This document shows positions 34,670 through 43,790 of a stretch of DNA of 64,000 nt, in pieces. Where the stretch lies: positions 62,001 through 126,000 of the forward strand of contig JACJYO010000012.1 of assembly GCA_020636075.1 (NCBI GenBank). Reading direction: 5' to 3'. The position numbers were made by a program, and so were the translations under genes. How positions within the stretch are numbered: position 1 is the first letter of the stretch; the number at the start of each line of letters is the position of its first letter. The notes beneath the pieces are model-generated. The model ran no database searches. It had not been told where the DNA came from and saw only the letters and a program-made list of their open reading frames with translations. This DNA comes from Lewinellaceae bacterium (GTDB lineage Bacteria; Bacteroidota; Bacteroidia; Chitinophagales; Saprospiraceae).

Positions 34670-36319
34670 CTAAACTGATGGGTAAGCCAACTCCACCTCC
34701 GTAAAATCAAACTTTTCCACGTCGAACAGCCCAAGATCGGTCATTTTTAAAGCCGGAATAACCGGAAGTGCAAGAAAGGAAAGCGCCATAAATGGCGCCT
34801 TAAGCGCACATTGCAAGGTGTTCTTCGTCCAGGCATCCAGTTGGGCATAGTTCTGTGCCAAAGCATACCCGTCCATCGGACTCATCAGCCCTGCAATGGG
34901 CAGCGGCAGCACCCGGGTGTCGCCAGCCCCGTTGGTGGCACACACGCCCCCCCGGGCTTCAATGATCGCATTGACAGCCACGCACAACGCCGCATCGTCG
35001 GTTCCCACGGCCACGATGTTGTGCGAGTCGTGTGCAACACTGGATGCCAAAGCCCCGCGTTGCATGCCAAAGCCGCGCACAAAACCAATGGCGGGTGGCG
35101 CCGACGGCGCATATCGGTTTACCACAGCAATTTTCAACACATCCTGCGCCGGATACGGGAGCAACAAGCCCTCCTGAAGATGCGCATGGCCCTCCTCCTT
35201 GCCGGTCACAATCTCGCCATCCCAGGCGCGAATAATGCGCACAATACCGGTTTGGTGTTTGGAGGGCAGATGGAAGTCCTCGTGGTGGCGTGGCAGGGCT
35301 GCAAATTGGTTGGGCGTGCCGGCGGTCTGGTGCAAGAGCCGGCTCTCGCCCTTCTCAGCCACGCAACGCCCGTCGATCCAGGTTTCCAATACCCGGAATT
35401 CCGTCAGGTCGGCCACCCGGATAAAATCGGCAGGGTCGCCTTCCCGAAGCAGGCCTACCGGCAAACGGTAGTGTTCAACCGGATGCATACAGGCGGCGCG
35501 GAGGGTATCGAACAAGTCGCAACCCTTGGCCAGGGCTCTGGCTACCAAACGGTCGATATGGCCGTTCAACAGGTCATCGGGGTGTTTGTCGTCGGAGCAA
35601 AACATGATCTGATCCGGAAACTCATGCAGCAGCGGCCACAGGGCTTCAAAATTGCGGGCAGCGCTCCCTTCCCGGATCAGGATCTTGACGCCCAGCTGTG
35701 CTTTTTCCCGCCCTTCTTCATAGGAGAAGCACTCGTGATCGGTTGTGATTCCGGCAGCGAAATACCGGCGGGCATCCTCGCCGCGCAAGCCAGGAGCATG
35801 CCCGTCTATGGGTTTACCCAGGCGTTTGGCGGCAGCAATTTTTGCCAGTACTTCGGCGTCGCCATGCAGCACACCCGGGAAGTTCATCATTTCCGACAGG
35901 TAGCCAATGGCCGGGTTGTGTAACAATAGTTCAACGGCAGCGGCGTCCAGCACGGCACCGGCTGTTTCGAAGCCTGTTGCCGGCACACAGGACGGTGCGC
36001 CGAAACAAAATTTGACCGGCGCCCGGTGCGCATCTTCCAGCATAAACTGAACCCCGGCGGCTCCCAGCACATTTGCAATTTCATGCGGATCGGAAACCGT
36101 GGCCACCGTTCCATGCACCACTGCCATGCGCGCAAATTCCGCCGGGGGCAACATACTGCTTTCAATGTGCACATGGGCATCCACAAATCCGGGCAACAGG
36201 TACCCTGCATCTGCCGGAACACGATCTACTTCACGGATGCGGCGGATATGCCCGTTTTCGAGGGTGATTTCAGCGGGGTAAATTCGGCGGTTGTGCAGAT
36301 CAACGAGCTGGGCGTGCAT
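34670..36319 (-). CDS. ade: Adenine deaminase
   Basis: The frame is open from 36433, but the ATG at 36319 is used. It gives the family N-terminus, and a TATCTTTG promoter element at 36337-36344 lies just upstream, which would exclude the longer form. 549 residues. The protein is an amidohydrolase converting adenine to hypoxanthine. Motifs are GFVDAHVHIESSML, VSDPHEIANVLG, DGHAPGL, TTDHECFSYEEG, FCSDDKHPDDL and the C-terminal AHDSHNIVAVG. It serves purine salvage. Confidence 0.95.
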   Translation of the reverse strand: MHAQLVDLHNRRIYPAEITLENGHIRRIREVDRVPADAGYLLPGFVDAHVHIESSMLPPAEFARMAVVHGTVATVSDPHEIANVLGAAGVQFMLEDAHRAPVKFCFGAPSCVPATGFETAGAVLDAAAVELLLHNPAIGYLSEMMNFPGVLHGDAEVLAKIAAAKRLGKPIDGHAPGLRGEDARRYFAAGITTDHECFSYEEGREKAQLGVKILIREGSAARNFEALWPLLHEFPDQIMFCSDDKHPDDLLNGHIDRLVARALAKGCDLFDTLRAACMHPVEHYRLPVGLLREGDPADFIRVADLTEFRVLETWIDGRCVAEKGESRLLHQTAGTPNQFAALPRHHEDFHLPSKHQTGIVRIIRAWDGEIVTGKEEGHAHLQEGLLLPYPAQDVLKIAVVNRYAPSAPPAIGFVRGFGMQRGALASSVAHDSHNIVAVGTDDAALCVAVNAIIEARGGVCATNGAGDTRVLPLPIAGLMSPMDGYALAQNYAQLDAWTKNTLQCALKAPFMALSFLALPVIPALKMTDLGLFDVEKFDFTEVELAYPSV

Positions 36320-36336
36320 ATGCGGATTTTTTTTGC

Positions 36337-36344
36337 CAAAGATA
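36337..36344 (-). promoter_or_regulatory. TAnnTTTG -7 element of adenine deaminase
   Basis: TATCTTTG on the minus strand, a perfect consensus match 17 nt upstream of the ATG at 36319. It implies a leader of about 10 nt and fixes the start codon. No TTTG at the usual -33 spacing. Confidence 0.55.
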
Positions 36345-36351
36345 GCTATTC

Positions 36352-36462
36352 GGTTTCTGGTTGGAGGGTTACTGGTTAGAAGGTTGTACAATATCCGAAA
36401 TGGTGAACAACCTTCTAACCAGTAACCCTCCAACCAGTAACCTCAAAACCAGAAACCTTTTA
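36352..36462. repeat. GGTTTCTGGTTGGAGG inverted repeat with GGTGAA loop
   Basis: Perfect 31-nt arms at 36357-36387 and 36407-36437 (CTGGTTGGAGGGTTACTGGT and onward) with further CCAGAAACC words outside. The 19-nt loop holds CCGAAATGGTGAA (36395-36407). It is the closest relative of the element between atpH and atpA. It lies between the divergent adenine deaminase and hydrolase genes. Confidence 0.9.
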
Positions 36463-36475
36463 ATACCTTTATCCG

Positions 36476-37174
36476 ATGAATTCGTCGCTGCTGCTTTTAC
36501 ATGGCGCCTTGGGTAGCGCCAGCCAGTTTGACAAACTGATCCCTTTGTTGCCCAACCACTGGCAAATCCATTCGTTTAACCTGCCCGGGCATGGCGGAGC
36601 GCCCTTGCCTTCCGACTTTTCCATTACCTATTTTGCGGAAGCGGTGCTGGATTTTTTGGATAAAAACAAAATAGCGCAAGTGCATAGTTTTGGGTACAGC
36701 ATGGGTGGGTACACTGCGATGCAACTGGCTGCAAAACACCCGGAACGCATTCAGGGTATTGTGACCCTTGGCACTAAATTTCACTGGACGCCCGAAATCG
36801 CCATCCGGGAAGCGGCCTTGCTCAATCCGGATAAGATCGCTGCGAAGGTGCCGGTATTTGCCGAATTGCTCGCGACCCGCCATGCCCCGGTCGATTGGCG
36901 GGAGGTACTGCACCGCACAGCAGGACTTTTGCACGGTCTTGGAAACGGCGCTACCCTGTCGGAAGATACCGTTCGGGCCATTACGTGCCCGGTGTTGGTC
37001 GGTTTGGGATCAGAAGACCATTTGGTTACGGAAGAAGAATCCCGGGCAATGGCGGCGCTGTTGCCGAATGGCCGGTTTGAAAAACTGGAAGGCGTGAAAC
37101 ATCCACTGGAGCAGGTGGATCCAGGGCTTTTGGCGAATTGGTTGACGACTAACCTTGCAGGTTTTTTTAAATAA
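36476..37174 (+). CDS. Alpha/beta hydrolase
   Basis: 232 residues of the alpha/beta-hydrolase fold. The oxyanion-hole segment LLLLHGALGSASQFD is near the N-terminus, the nucleophile elbow is GYSMGGYTA, the acid is probably the Asp in VLVGLGSEDHLVT, and the catalytic His is in LEGVKHPLEQVD. No signal peptide, so it is cytosolic. The substrate cannot be predicted; the size suggests a small esterase or lyase-like member. Confidence 0.85.
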   Translation: MNSSLLLLHGALGSASQFDKLIPLLPNHWQIHSFNLPGHGGAPLPSDFSITYFAEAVLDFLDKNKIAQVHSFGYSMGGYTAMQLAAKHPERIQGIVTLGTKFHWTPEIAIREAALLNPDKIAAKVPVFAELLATRHAPVDWREVLHRTAGLLHGLGNGATLSEDTVRAITCPVLVGLGSEDHLVTEEESRAMAALLPNGRFEKLEGVKHPLEQVDPGLLANWLTTNLAGFFK

Positions 37175-37243
37175 AAAAGCGAAATTTGTAACACCTCCCC
37201 GAATGCTGGTGTCCGAGTACAAACAAATGGCAAACGCCGAAGC

Positions 37244-37819
37244 ATGGCTCCAACATTAAGCGACGAAACACTGATCCAACAGGCATTAACAGGGCGGCAA
37301 TCCGCCCAGGCAATGCTGGTGAAACGCTATGAAAAATATGTGTTCACCCTGGCTGTGCGTTTTGTTAAAAACCGGGAAGACGCCCTGGAAGTGGCGCAGG
37401 ACAGTTTTGTGCGCATGTTTCGCTACATGGCCGATTTTCGGGGCGATTGCAAATTCACTACCTGGCTGTACAAAATTGTGTACACCACCTCCCTGAATCA
37501 CCTGCGCAAGCAAAAACCCGAAATCCTGTCGCTCGATGATGCCGAGCGACCAATTCAGTTGGAAGACCCGGGCACTGGGGATGCTTCGGCCGGACTGGAA
37601 CAGCATGATCGCAGCGAAGCGCTGAAACAGGCCATCGCAAAGCTTTCACCAGACGACAGCACCATCATCACCCTGTTTTACCTGTATGAACAAAACCTCG
37701 AAGAAATTTGTCAAATTATGAACCTCACGCTGACAAATGCCAAGACCAAACTCTGCCGGGCCCGGCAACGGCTCAGAACCGTGCTCGACGGCGGAATTGG
37801 TGTAGAATTTGAAGCGTAA
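37244..37819 (+). CDS. ECF-type RNA polymerase sigma factor
   Basis: 191 residues. Region 2 runs about 20-95 (FVKNREDALEVAQDSFVRMF, RGDCKFTTWLYKIVYTTSLN) and region 4 about 125-180 (LSPDDSTIITLFYLYEQNLE, MNLTLTNAKTKLCRARQRLR). Regions 1.1 and 3 are absent, as in ECF factors. The next gene, 66 nt downstream, looks like its membrane anti-sigma factor, so it probably responds to an envelope signal. Confidence 0.93.
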   Translation: MAPTLSDETLIQQALTGRQSAQAMLVKRYEKYVFTLAVRFVKNREDALEVAQDSFVRMFRYMADFRGDCKFTTWLYKIVYTTSLNHLRKQKPEILSLDDAERPIQLEDPGTGDASAGLEQHDRSEALKQAIAKLSPDDSTIITLFYLYEQNLEEICQIMNLTLTNAKTKLCRARQRLRTVLDGGIGVEFEA

Positions 37820-37885
37820 CAATACCACACCCAAAAACCTAAATGAACGAAACAGCAGCATTCAAACGAGTAACCTGGCAGAACT

Positions 37886-38404
37886 ATGGAAAATAATTTT
37901 TTGCTGACCGACGACCTGCTTTGGGATTATGCCGACGGCTTTCTGGACACGTCGGAAAATGCCCGGGTAGAAGCCTACCTGAAACAGCATCCGGAATGGC
38001 AGCTCCGCCTGCAACACATTCTGAATGAAAAACAGGTGCTGGCAACCTTGCCCATGGAATCGCCCGATCCGGGCTTTACCGACCGTGTCATGGCAGCCTG
38101 GACTGCCGAGCAGGCAAAGGCTAAAGCAGCCAAAGGCAGCAGCGATTGGATCATCCGGCTTATCGTGTTGGCATTTGGACTGTTTGTGCTCACCCCGGTA
38201 GTGGTGATGCTGGTGGCAGCCATGCAATTGACACCGTCCGAACTGCCCAGTGTTGAACTCCCCGAACTTCCGGCCGTCGACTGGATGGCCTGGGTGGATA
38301 GCCCGGTGTTGTTGTACGGCTTGTTGTTGCTATTTGTCGTTTCGGGTTTGCGCCTGTTGGACAAAGTTTTGCAACACCAGAAGATGGTCCATAAACTGGC
38401 CTGA
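37886..38404 (+). CDS. Putative membrane anti-sigma factor
   Basis: 172 residues. The N-terminal helical part (LLWDYADGFLDTSENARVEAYL) resembles anti-sigma domains without the zinc motif. Two membrane helices follow (about 88-113 and 132-153) separated by a short periplasmic loop. Its position directly after an ECF sigma gene supports the role, but no family signature is certain. Confidence 0.6.
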   Translation: MENNFLLTDDLLWDYADGFLDTSENARVEAYLKQHPEWQLRLQHILNEKQVLATLPMESPDPGFTDRVMAAWTAEQAKAKAAKGSSDWIIRLIVLAFGLFVLTPVVVMLVAAMQLTPSELPSVELPELPAVDWMAWVDSPVLLYGLLLLFVVSGLRLLDKVLQHQKMVHKLA

Positions 38405-38448
38405 AGTACCAAACCTTTCCCCGTTAACCGGAACTTGTTTGACAAATC

Positions 38449-38934
38449 ATGGAGCGCGAAAAACGACCGAAACATTTTATCCAGCAGCCGGAATATCCCG
38501 GCGGGCCGAAGGAACTTACGAAGTTTATTTATCAAAACCTGCGTTACCCGGCTGCTGCGGTTGCCGCGAAAATCGAAGGCACCGTTTATATCGAATACGA
38601 CATTGATTACAAAGGCAATGTGGTGGATACGCGCGTTTTGCAGGGCCTGGGCCACGGCTGCGATGAAGAAGCAGCCCGGGTATTGCGCCTCCTCAAGTTT
38701 TCGGTAGGCCGGAACCGGGGTGTACGCGTGTTGTTTCACAAAAAAGCAAACATCAAGTTCAAATTACCTGTCCAGGCAAAAGCAAACGCACAAGCTCCTG
38801 CACCGCCAGGTAACGTAGTCCAGTACACCTACCAGTATTCAACACAAAAGTCCGCTGAACCGGCGGCTGAAAAGGCGCCGGAAAAGTCCGGCACTACGTA
38901 CTCCTACACCATTACCATTGGGGGCAACTCCTGA
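38449..38934 (+). CDS. TonB C-terminal-domain protein without membrane anchor
   Basis: 161 residues. About 10-105 match the TonB C-terminal domain (YPGGPKELTKFIYQNLRYP, VYIEYDIDYKGNVVDTRVLQ, EEAARVLRLLKF). Ordinary TonB has an N-terminal membrane helix and Pro-rich linker; here there is no signal peptide or helix. The tail is Ala/Pro/Lys-rich and ends in a Thr/Tyr-rich segment. It follows the sigma/anti-sigma pair by 44 nt. It may be a cytosolic or partner-bound domain protein. Confidence 0.75.
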   Translation: MEREKRPKHFIQQPEYPGGPKELTKFIYQNLRYPAAAVAAKIEGTVYIEYDIDYKGNVVDTRVLQGLGHGCDEEAARVLRLLKFSVGRNRGVRVLFHKKANIKFKLPVQAKANAQAPAPPGNVVQYTYQYSTQKSAEPAAEKAPEKSGTTYSYTITIGGNS

Positions 38935-38954
38935 AGGATTAGAGTTGCTGTTAT

Positions 38955-40217
38955 TCAGAGGTCCTTGCCGATATCCCGCCGAAAGTATTTTCCTTCAAAT
39001 TTCACTGTTTCGGCAGCGGCGAGCGACTTCCCGACCGCTTCATCGATCGTTTTTCCGAAGGAAGTAATGGCCAGCACCCGGCCGCCATTGGTCACAAGTT
39101 GACCGCCAGCTATTTTGGTGCCTGCATGTAGGAACAAACTTCCGGGTAATGGTTGTGGCAGCACCATGCGATCACCTTTCCGGTATTGTTCGGGGTAGCC
39201 TCCGGCGGTAAGCATAACCGTAGCGGCAACTTCCGGCTCCGTATCAACGTGCACCGAAGCCAATTGGCCGTTGAGCGTCTGTTGGAACAAATCCACCAGA
39301 TGATTTTTCAGCCGCGGGAAAACGACCTCCGTTTCCGGGTCACCCATACGGCAATTGTACTCGATAACGTAAGGGTCGCCATTGACATTGATCAGGCCAA
39401 AAAAGATAAAGCCCAGGTAGTCTATTTTTTCAGCGGCCAACCCCGCCACAGTGGGTTTGATCACGCGGGTTTCAGTTTTCTCCCACAATTCCGGCGTCAC
39501 AAAAGGTACCGGTGAAACAGCGCCCATGCCGCCGGTATTCAGGCCGGTGTCGCCCTCCCCTATCCGCTTGTAATCTTTTGCCTCCGGCAAAATTTTGTAG
39601 TGCTGGCCATCGGTCAACACAAATACGGAATACTCAATGCCGCTCAAAAACTCCTCAATGACCACCCGCCGGCTGGCTTCACCAAACTGGCCGGCGAGCA
39701 TGGTTTCGAGGGCTGCCGAGGCTTCGGCCAAATCATCGAGAATCAGCACACCCTTACCGGCAGCCAACCCGTCAGCCTTGAGCACGTATGGCGCCTGCAA
39801 ACTTTTCAGGAAAGCGACACCATCTTCGAGGTTGCTCACTTCGCGGTACCGGGCAGTGGGAATGTCGTGGCGCTCCATGAATTTTTTGGCGAAAGCCTTC
39901 GAACCCTCCAGTTGGGCGCCCGCAGCGGAAGGGCCAATGACAGCCACTCCATTCAACTCCGGATCGTTTTTGAAAAAATCGACTATGCCGCGGACCAACG
40001 GTTCTTCCGGGCCAACCACGAGCATATGGATGTCATTTTTCAAACAAAATTCTTTAATCGCCGGAAAATCGTTCACACCCAAGTCGATGTTAGTGCCGCA
40101 TTCAGCAGTACCGGCATTACCAGGAGCGATAAACAAGCGGGTGCACCCCGGATCGTTCGAAAATTTCCAGGCAAAGGTGTGTTCGCGGCCGCCGCCGCCG
40201 AGTAGTAGTATGTTCAT
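38955..40217 (-). CDS. purD: Phosphoribosylamine-glycine ligase
   Basis: 420 residues, the standard length. It joins glycine to phosphoribosylamine in step two of purine synthesis. The N-terminal domain opens with MNILLLGGGGREHTFAWK and has VVGPEEPLVRG. The ATP-grasp domain shows VLKADGLAAGKGVLIL, EEFLSGIEYSVFVLTDG, TGLNTGGMGAVSPVP and NCRMGDPETEVVFPRL. It is monocistronic. Confidence 0.97.
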   Translation of the reverse strand: MNILLLGGGGREHTFAWKFSNDPGCTRLFIAPGNAGTAECGTNIDLGVNDFPAIKEFCLKNDIHMLVVGPEEPLVRGIVDFFKNDPELNGVAVIGPSAAGAQLEGSKAFAKKFMERHDIPTARYREVSNLEDGVAFLKSLQAPYVLKADGLAAGKGVLILDDLAEASAALETMLAGQFGEASRRVVIEEFLSGIEYSVFVLTDGQHYKILPEAKDYKRIGEGDTGLNTGGMGAVSPVPFVTPELWEKTETRVIKPTVAGLAAEKIDYLGFIFFGLINVNGDPYVIEYNCRMGDPETEVVFPRLKNHLVDLFQQTLNGQLASVHVDTEPEVAATVMLTAGGYPEQYRKGDRMVLPQPLPGSLFLHAGTKIAGGQLVTNGGRVLAITSFGKTIDEAVGKSLAAAETVKFEGKYFRRDIGKDL

Positions 40218-40296
40218 TTTTTGAAAATTCTGGTCCGTCGGACAAATGTTAGTGCCTGTAAATTCTTTCTATCAATATTCTCCGTTCAGCCGCATT

Positions 40297-40360
40297 CTCA
40301 GCCCAGCCACATTCGCATCTCAGCCACATTCTCAGCCCAGCCCTTCAGGGCTGGGAAAAA
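40297..40360. repeat. CTCAGCCCAGCC repeat after a surface lipoprotein gene
   Basis: Three direct TCTCAGCC(CAG)CCACATT words end in a hairpin CCCAGCCC-TTCA-GGGCTGGG (40336-40355). It lies 8 nt beyond the stop of the minus-strand gene at 40364. Same family as 834-922. Confidence 0.75.
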
Positions 40361-40363
40361 AGG

Positions 40364-41848
40364 TTAAAATTCAATCTCAAAACACCCTGCATCCGGCATA
40401 ACCGGGTCGCGCATTTTTCCGTCCAGATCGAGCGTAATGCCCGGCAGGGGTACCGCATAACGATTCGCCTTGGATGCCAGTGTATCGAGCCGGTAATTCC
40501 GTTCGGGGATATTCAAAAACACCGTGTCCTGGTTTTGAAGATTCAGGCAAGGATTGCAAAAGTCAAAAAACTCCGGGAAGGCATTGTCCTTCAACAGGTC
40601 CTTCACCCGGACGAGGCAGTTTTTGAAGTCGTAGTCCATATCGGCGGCCACACCGGTTCGGTTGAACAGCGTGATCTGGTCGGCACGGCTGCCGCTGATG
40701 ATACAATTTTGAAAGCGGGCCTTGAGCGGATTGGGCGCATAGGAATCACAAAAATCGTCCAGGCAAAGGGCATTGCCCATGCGCAGGGCCTCTCCGTCGA
40801 CCCCGTAATTGGCTGCAGTGCAAAACGAAAATGAATAGTCACCGCCATATTCCAATTGAATGGAATAGCCCGTATTGGAGTGAAACAGGCAATTTTCAGC
40901 AGTGATTTTAGCGTGTATGCCAATGAGCCCGCTGCTGGCGGTATTGTAAATCTGGGTGTTGCGCAAGGTCAGATCGACGGCCGAATCGGCCCGGACGCCA
41001 ATGATCGAATTGCGCACGATGCAGTGGTCCAAACGGTGGCCGCTGGTCCCGGATTGCAGCCAGATACCTGTCCATTGGCCGGGTTCGTCGGCAAATTCAG
41101 GTTCGAGGCGGTCGCCTTCGAAGATCACCGGGTTTTCCAGGGTACCTTCCGCGATAAGCCGGCCATTCCCCTGAAAGGCCAGGAAGCCGTCGTTGTAGCG
41201 CACAATGGCCGAATCGACAACCTGGCGTCCCAACCCGCCGTGTACGTATACCCGGGTACCGGCAGGGATACGCACCGTGCATTCGTCGATTACCAGAATC
41301 CCGTAGATCACATAGGGCCGGGGATCATCCCACAGCCATTCGCCGCCATCACAAGTGTAGAGCACCGCATCGCCGGCGCCAAAGCGGGATGGCAGGTACA
41401 CGGCGTTTTGGCCCCAGGCTTCCAGCACGACAGTTTGCAGGTTGCCATTGGTTTCAAATTGCAGATTTTCGGCCAATACGAAGGGACTGGCACTGGGCGG
41501 CGCATCGGGATTGATGGTCACTTCGGCGAAGATGTACAGGCTGTCGTTGGGGGCGATCTCAATATCCGTATGGCTGTCGCCGGGCAGGCCGTCGACGTTT
41601 ATGTTGAAGCGCGACTGGTCGCCCAGTTCCAGGTAGATTTTGCTGATGCGAATGCTTTTGTTGTGCCGGTTGTACACTTTCAGGATGCGGGTGGCCGAGC
41701 CCAATTGCGTAAACACCGTATCGAAGCGCAGGGTGTCGGTGCTGAATTCAAGTTTGTCGGCAGTATCGTTGGTAAAGCGCTCTTTTTGGCAAAAACTGAA
41801 CAGGGCAGTCAGGAGGAAAAGCGCAAGGCTGAGTCGGAGCAGGGACAT
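40364..41848 (-). CDS. Right-handed beta-helix surface protein, probable lipoprotein
   Basis: The longer ATG at 41872 would lie almost on the transcription start predicted from the TACCTTTG element at 41881-41888, so the ATG at 41848 is chosen: 494 residues. The N-terminus SLLRLSLALFLLTALFSFC is a probable lipoprotein signal. About 25-150 form an Ig-like, DUF1573-type segment (TATRILKVYNRHNKSIRISKI pattern). About 190-430 are parallel beta-helix repeats (LDHCIVRNSIIGVRADSAVDL, ITAENCLFHSNTGYSIQLE). The C-terminus is PVMPDAGCFEIEF. Its role is unknown. Confidence 0.75.
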   Translation of the reverse strand: MSLLRLSLALFLLTALFSFCQKERFTNDTADKLEFSTDTLRFDTVFTQLGSATRILKVYNRHNKSIRISKIYLELGDQSRFNINVDGLPGDSHTDIEIAPNDSLYIFAEVTINPDAPPSASPFVLAENLQFETNGNLQTVVLEAWGQNAVYLPSRFGAGDAVLYTCDGGEWLWDDPRPYVIYGILVIDECTVRIPAGTRVYVHGGLGRQVVDSAIVRYNDGFLAFQGNGRLIAEGTLENPVIFEGDRLEPEFADEPGQWTGIWLQSGTSGHRLDHCIVRNSIIGVRADSAVDLTLRNTQIYNTASSGLIGIHAKITAENCLFHSNTGYSIQLEYGGDYSFSFCTAANYGVDGEALRMGNALCLDDFCDSYAPNPLKARFQNCIISGSRADQITLFNRTGVAADMDYDFKNCLVRVKDLLKDNAFPEFFDFCNPCLNLQNQDTVFLNIPERNYRLDTLASKANRYAVPLPGITLDLDGKMRDPVMPDAGCFEIEF

Positions 41849-41880
41849 TGTTTGCTGGAACAAGTTGAACATTGAAAAGG

Positions 41881-41888
41881 CAAAGGTA
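41881..41888 (-). promoter_or_regulatory. TAnnTTTG -7 element of the beta-helix protein gene
   Basis: TACCTTTG on the minus strand. Transcription would begin near 41874, which decides for the start codon at 41848. No clear -33 element. Confidence 0.5.
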
Positions 41889-41975
41889 GAAAAGCGCGTT
41901 GGGGTCGGGTCTGTATTTTTATGAAATACTGCTTTTGCCGGCGTTTACCTGATTTTTTTGCGGCAACAATTGGGT

Positions 41976-41983
41976 TATATTTG
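41976..41983 (+). promoter_or_regulatory. TAnnTTTG -7 element of the T9SS protein gene
   Basis: TATATTTG, a full consensus match, 32 nt before the ATG at 42015. A TTTG at 41957-41960 is only 15 nt away, so the -33 box is doubtful. Confidence 0.5.
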
Positions 41984-42014
41984 AATTCTTACTATAACCA
42001 AAACTACATTTATC

Positions 42015-43724
42015 ATGAAAAACCTACCTATACTCCTGATTTTTTTCGCACATTCTGTTTTTGCCCAAAATCTTCACATTGCCTGGCAACGTGGGTTCCA
42101 ACATGATCTTCAAGATCTGAAAGCCACTGCGGATGGCAGTTGGCTTGTCGGTGGAAGTTATGGTGTACCGGGAATGACATTCAGGGCGGGGTATATGGGG
42201 AGGTTTGACAGCGATGGAGTCATTGAAAGGGAACTCAGCCTGAACATCCTGGAACAGGCTACAGTCACAGCGCTACTCCCCCTTGCAGATGGACGCTGGA
42301 TAGCCGGGGGCATCATAAACGGCTGCGATTTCGGCGGGTCAGGTTTTGTGGCATTGTACGACACAACCTGGGAATATCAGTGGTTCACCAGTTTGGATTG
42401 GGTAACGCTGACGAATCCTGTCGTTTTTGTCAGCAGTTTGCATTTGTTCTCCGACAGCACAGTCTTGGCCATCGGCAGTGGAAAAGCGCAATTGTTCAGT
42501 ATGAAAAATGGCGATATTTTGGAAGAATTGACGCTTCCCGGGTATTACCATGGGGGAGCTGCAGCGCCAAATAGCGCCTACCTGATGGTCTCCGGTACAG
42601 AGGGCCTTATGGCCTTGTTTCCCGATTTAACCTTAAAAACAATTGTTCCATTGGGCAGTGCCTTTTCCACTTATTTTTATGAAATCACAGCCGGGCAAGA
42701 CGACAGGTTTTTTGCCGTCCGGGAAGACAATACACTGGTAGCCGCCGACACAACCGGGATTTTAACCAGTTTGAAATTAAACTACCACGTGACTGATATC
42801 GCCTCAGACGGACCGAATATTTGGCTTTGCGGCCGGCAAAACAATTTTTACCGAATAGAAAAGCGGGATAAGAACCTGAATCTGCTCACCGGATTTAATC
42901 TGACCGACCCGGATATCCTTCCAATCCGTGTTCAACCAGATGGGCCAAATGTGTTGTTGGCCGGCTGGGAATTGCATGGTCCGCCACCACGACAAAACAC
43001 GTTAAGCAGCACAAGCAGTTGGAACTTTTGGCTCGCTTCCTTTACCCCGATCGGCCAGCTAATTCACCCTGGAACAGACGCGGCACTCACCGAAATAGTG
43101 GCCAATACCCCCCCGGTAAAAAGCCCCGTTACTGGCGCACCCGGATATTCCTGGTCGGTTTCTGGCGGTACATTTTCAGTGCGGATCCAAAATTTGGGTA
43201 CGGAGGTTTTAAATTCCGTTCAGGTGCTCGCGTCTGGCTACGGCAAAGATTTGCCGTTTATCTGTATTTATGATGCATTTGTAAACAGGCCCTTTACCGA
43301 TCTTAACTTGGCGCCCGGAGCAGATACGCTCCTCTATCTTGGCGAAATTGCAGCGCCATATGTCTCCGGCGCAGACGCTTTATCCTGGGAATTGTGCTTT
43401 TGGACTGCGGTACCAAACAACAAAATGGACAGCAACCATGAAAACGATTATCACTGCCAGGTATTCGAACCGACGACCTCCACATTTGGTCCGAACAGTC
43501 CGGAGCTGCGCATATTCCCAAATCCTGTGCAGGATTTACTTTACCTGGAATTGCCCCATGAGCGCCCTGGTCCATGCCAGATATTCGATGCTGCCGGGCG
43601 TTTGGTGCTAACGGCACACGCAGAAAACCGGGATTCCGGTTTTGCAGTTGTGGTTGATCAACTTCCTGCCGGCATCTATTTTTTGCAGATGCAACAAGCA
43701 TGGGGTCGTTTTGTAAAAAAATGA
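42015..43724 (+). CDS. T9SS-secreted surface protein of unknown function
   Basis: 569 residues. The signal peptide MKNLPILLIFFAHSVFAQ is followed by a propeller-like region (about 20-330) with repeats such as LKATADGSWLVGGSYG and LLPLADGRWIAGGII. About 370-470 look like a CARDB/Ig-like domain. About 490-569 are a T9SS type A sorting domain (IFPNPVQDLLYLELP, IFDAAGRLV, LPAGIYFLQMQQ). It is probably secreted and surface-bound. A strong terminator follows at 43748-43790. Confidence 0.85.
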   Translation: MKNLPILLIFFAHSVFAQNLHIAWQRGFQHDLQDLKATADGSWLVGGSYGVPGMTFRAGYMGRFDSDGVIERELSLNILEQATVTALLPLADGRWIAGGIINGCDFGGSGFVALYDTTWEYQWFTSLDWVTLTNPVVFVSSLHLFSDSTVLAIGSGKAQLFSMKNGDILEELTLPGYYHGGAAAPNSAYLMVSGTEGLMALFPDLTLKTIVPLGSAFSTYFYEITAGQDDRFFAVREDNTLVAADTTGILTSLKLNYHVTDIASDGPNIWLCGRQNNFYRIEKRDKNLNLLTGFNLTDPDILPIRVQPDGPNVLLAGWELHGPPPRQNTLSSTSSWNFWLASFTPIGQLIHPGTDAALTEIVANTPPVKSPVTGAPGYSWSVSGGTFSVRIQNLGTEVLNSVQVLASGYGKDLPFICIYDAFVNRPFTDLNLAPGADTLLYLGEIAAPYVSGADALSWELCFWTAVPNNKMDSNHENDYHCQVFEPTTSTFGPNSPELRIFPNPVQDLLYLELPHERPGPCQIFDAAGRLVLTAHAENRDSGFAVVVDQLPAGIYFLQMQQAWGRFVKK

Positions 43725-43747
43725 CCGGCCCGATAAGGCTGCATTTT

Positions 43748-43790
43748 CAGCTGCCCGGAGGCATCGGATCGCCGGGCAGCTGGTTTTTTT
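43748..43790 (+). terminator. Rho-independent terminator after the T9SS protein gene
   Basis: An 11-bp stem (CAGCTGCCCGG, complement at 43772-43782) is followed by G and seven T residues. It is a textbook intrinsic terminator 24 nt after the stop. The rest of the 43725-44126 gap is AT-rich with no gene, apart from the -7 element at 44066. Confidence 0.85.

Noticed and set aside
34811..35923. 370-residue open frame on the plus strand
   Set aside because: Antisense to adenine deaminase with all family motifs on the minus strand.
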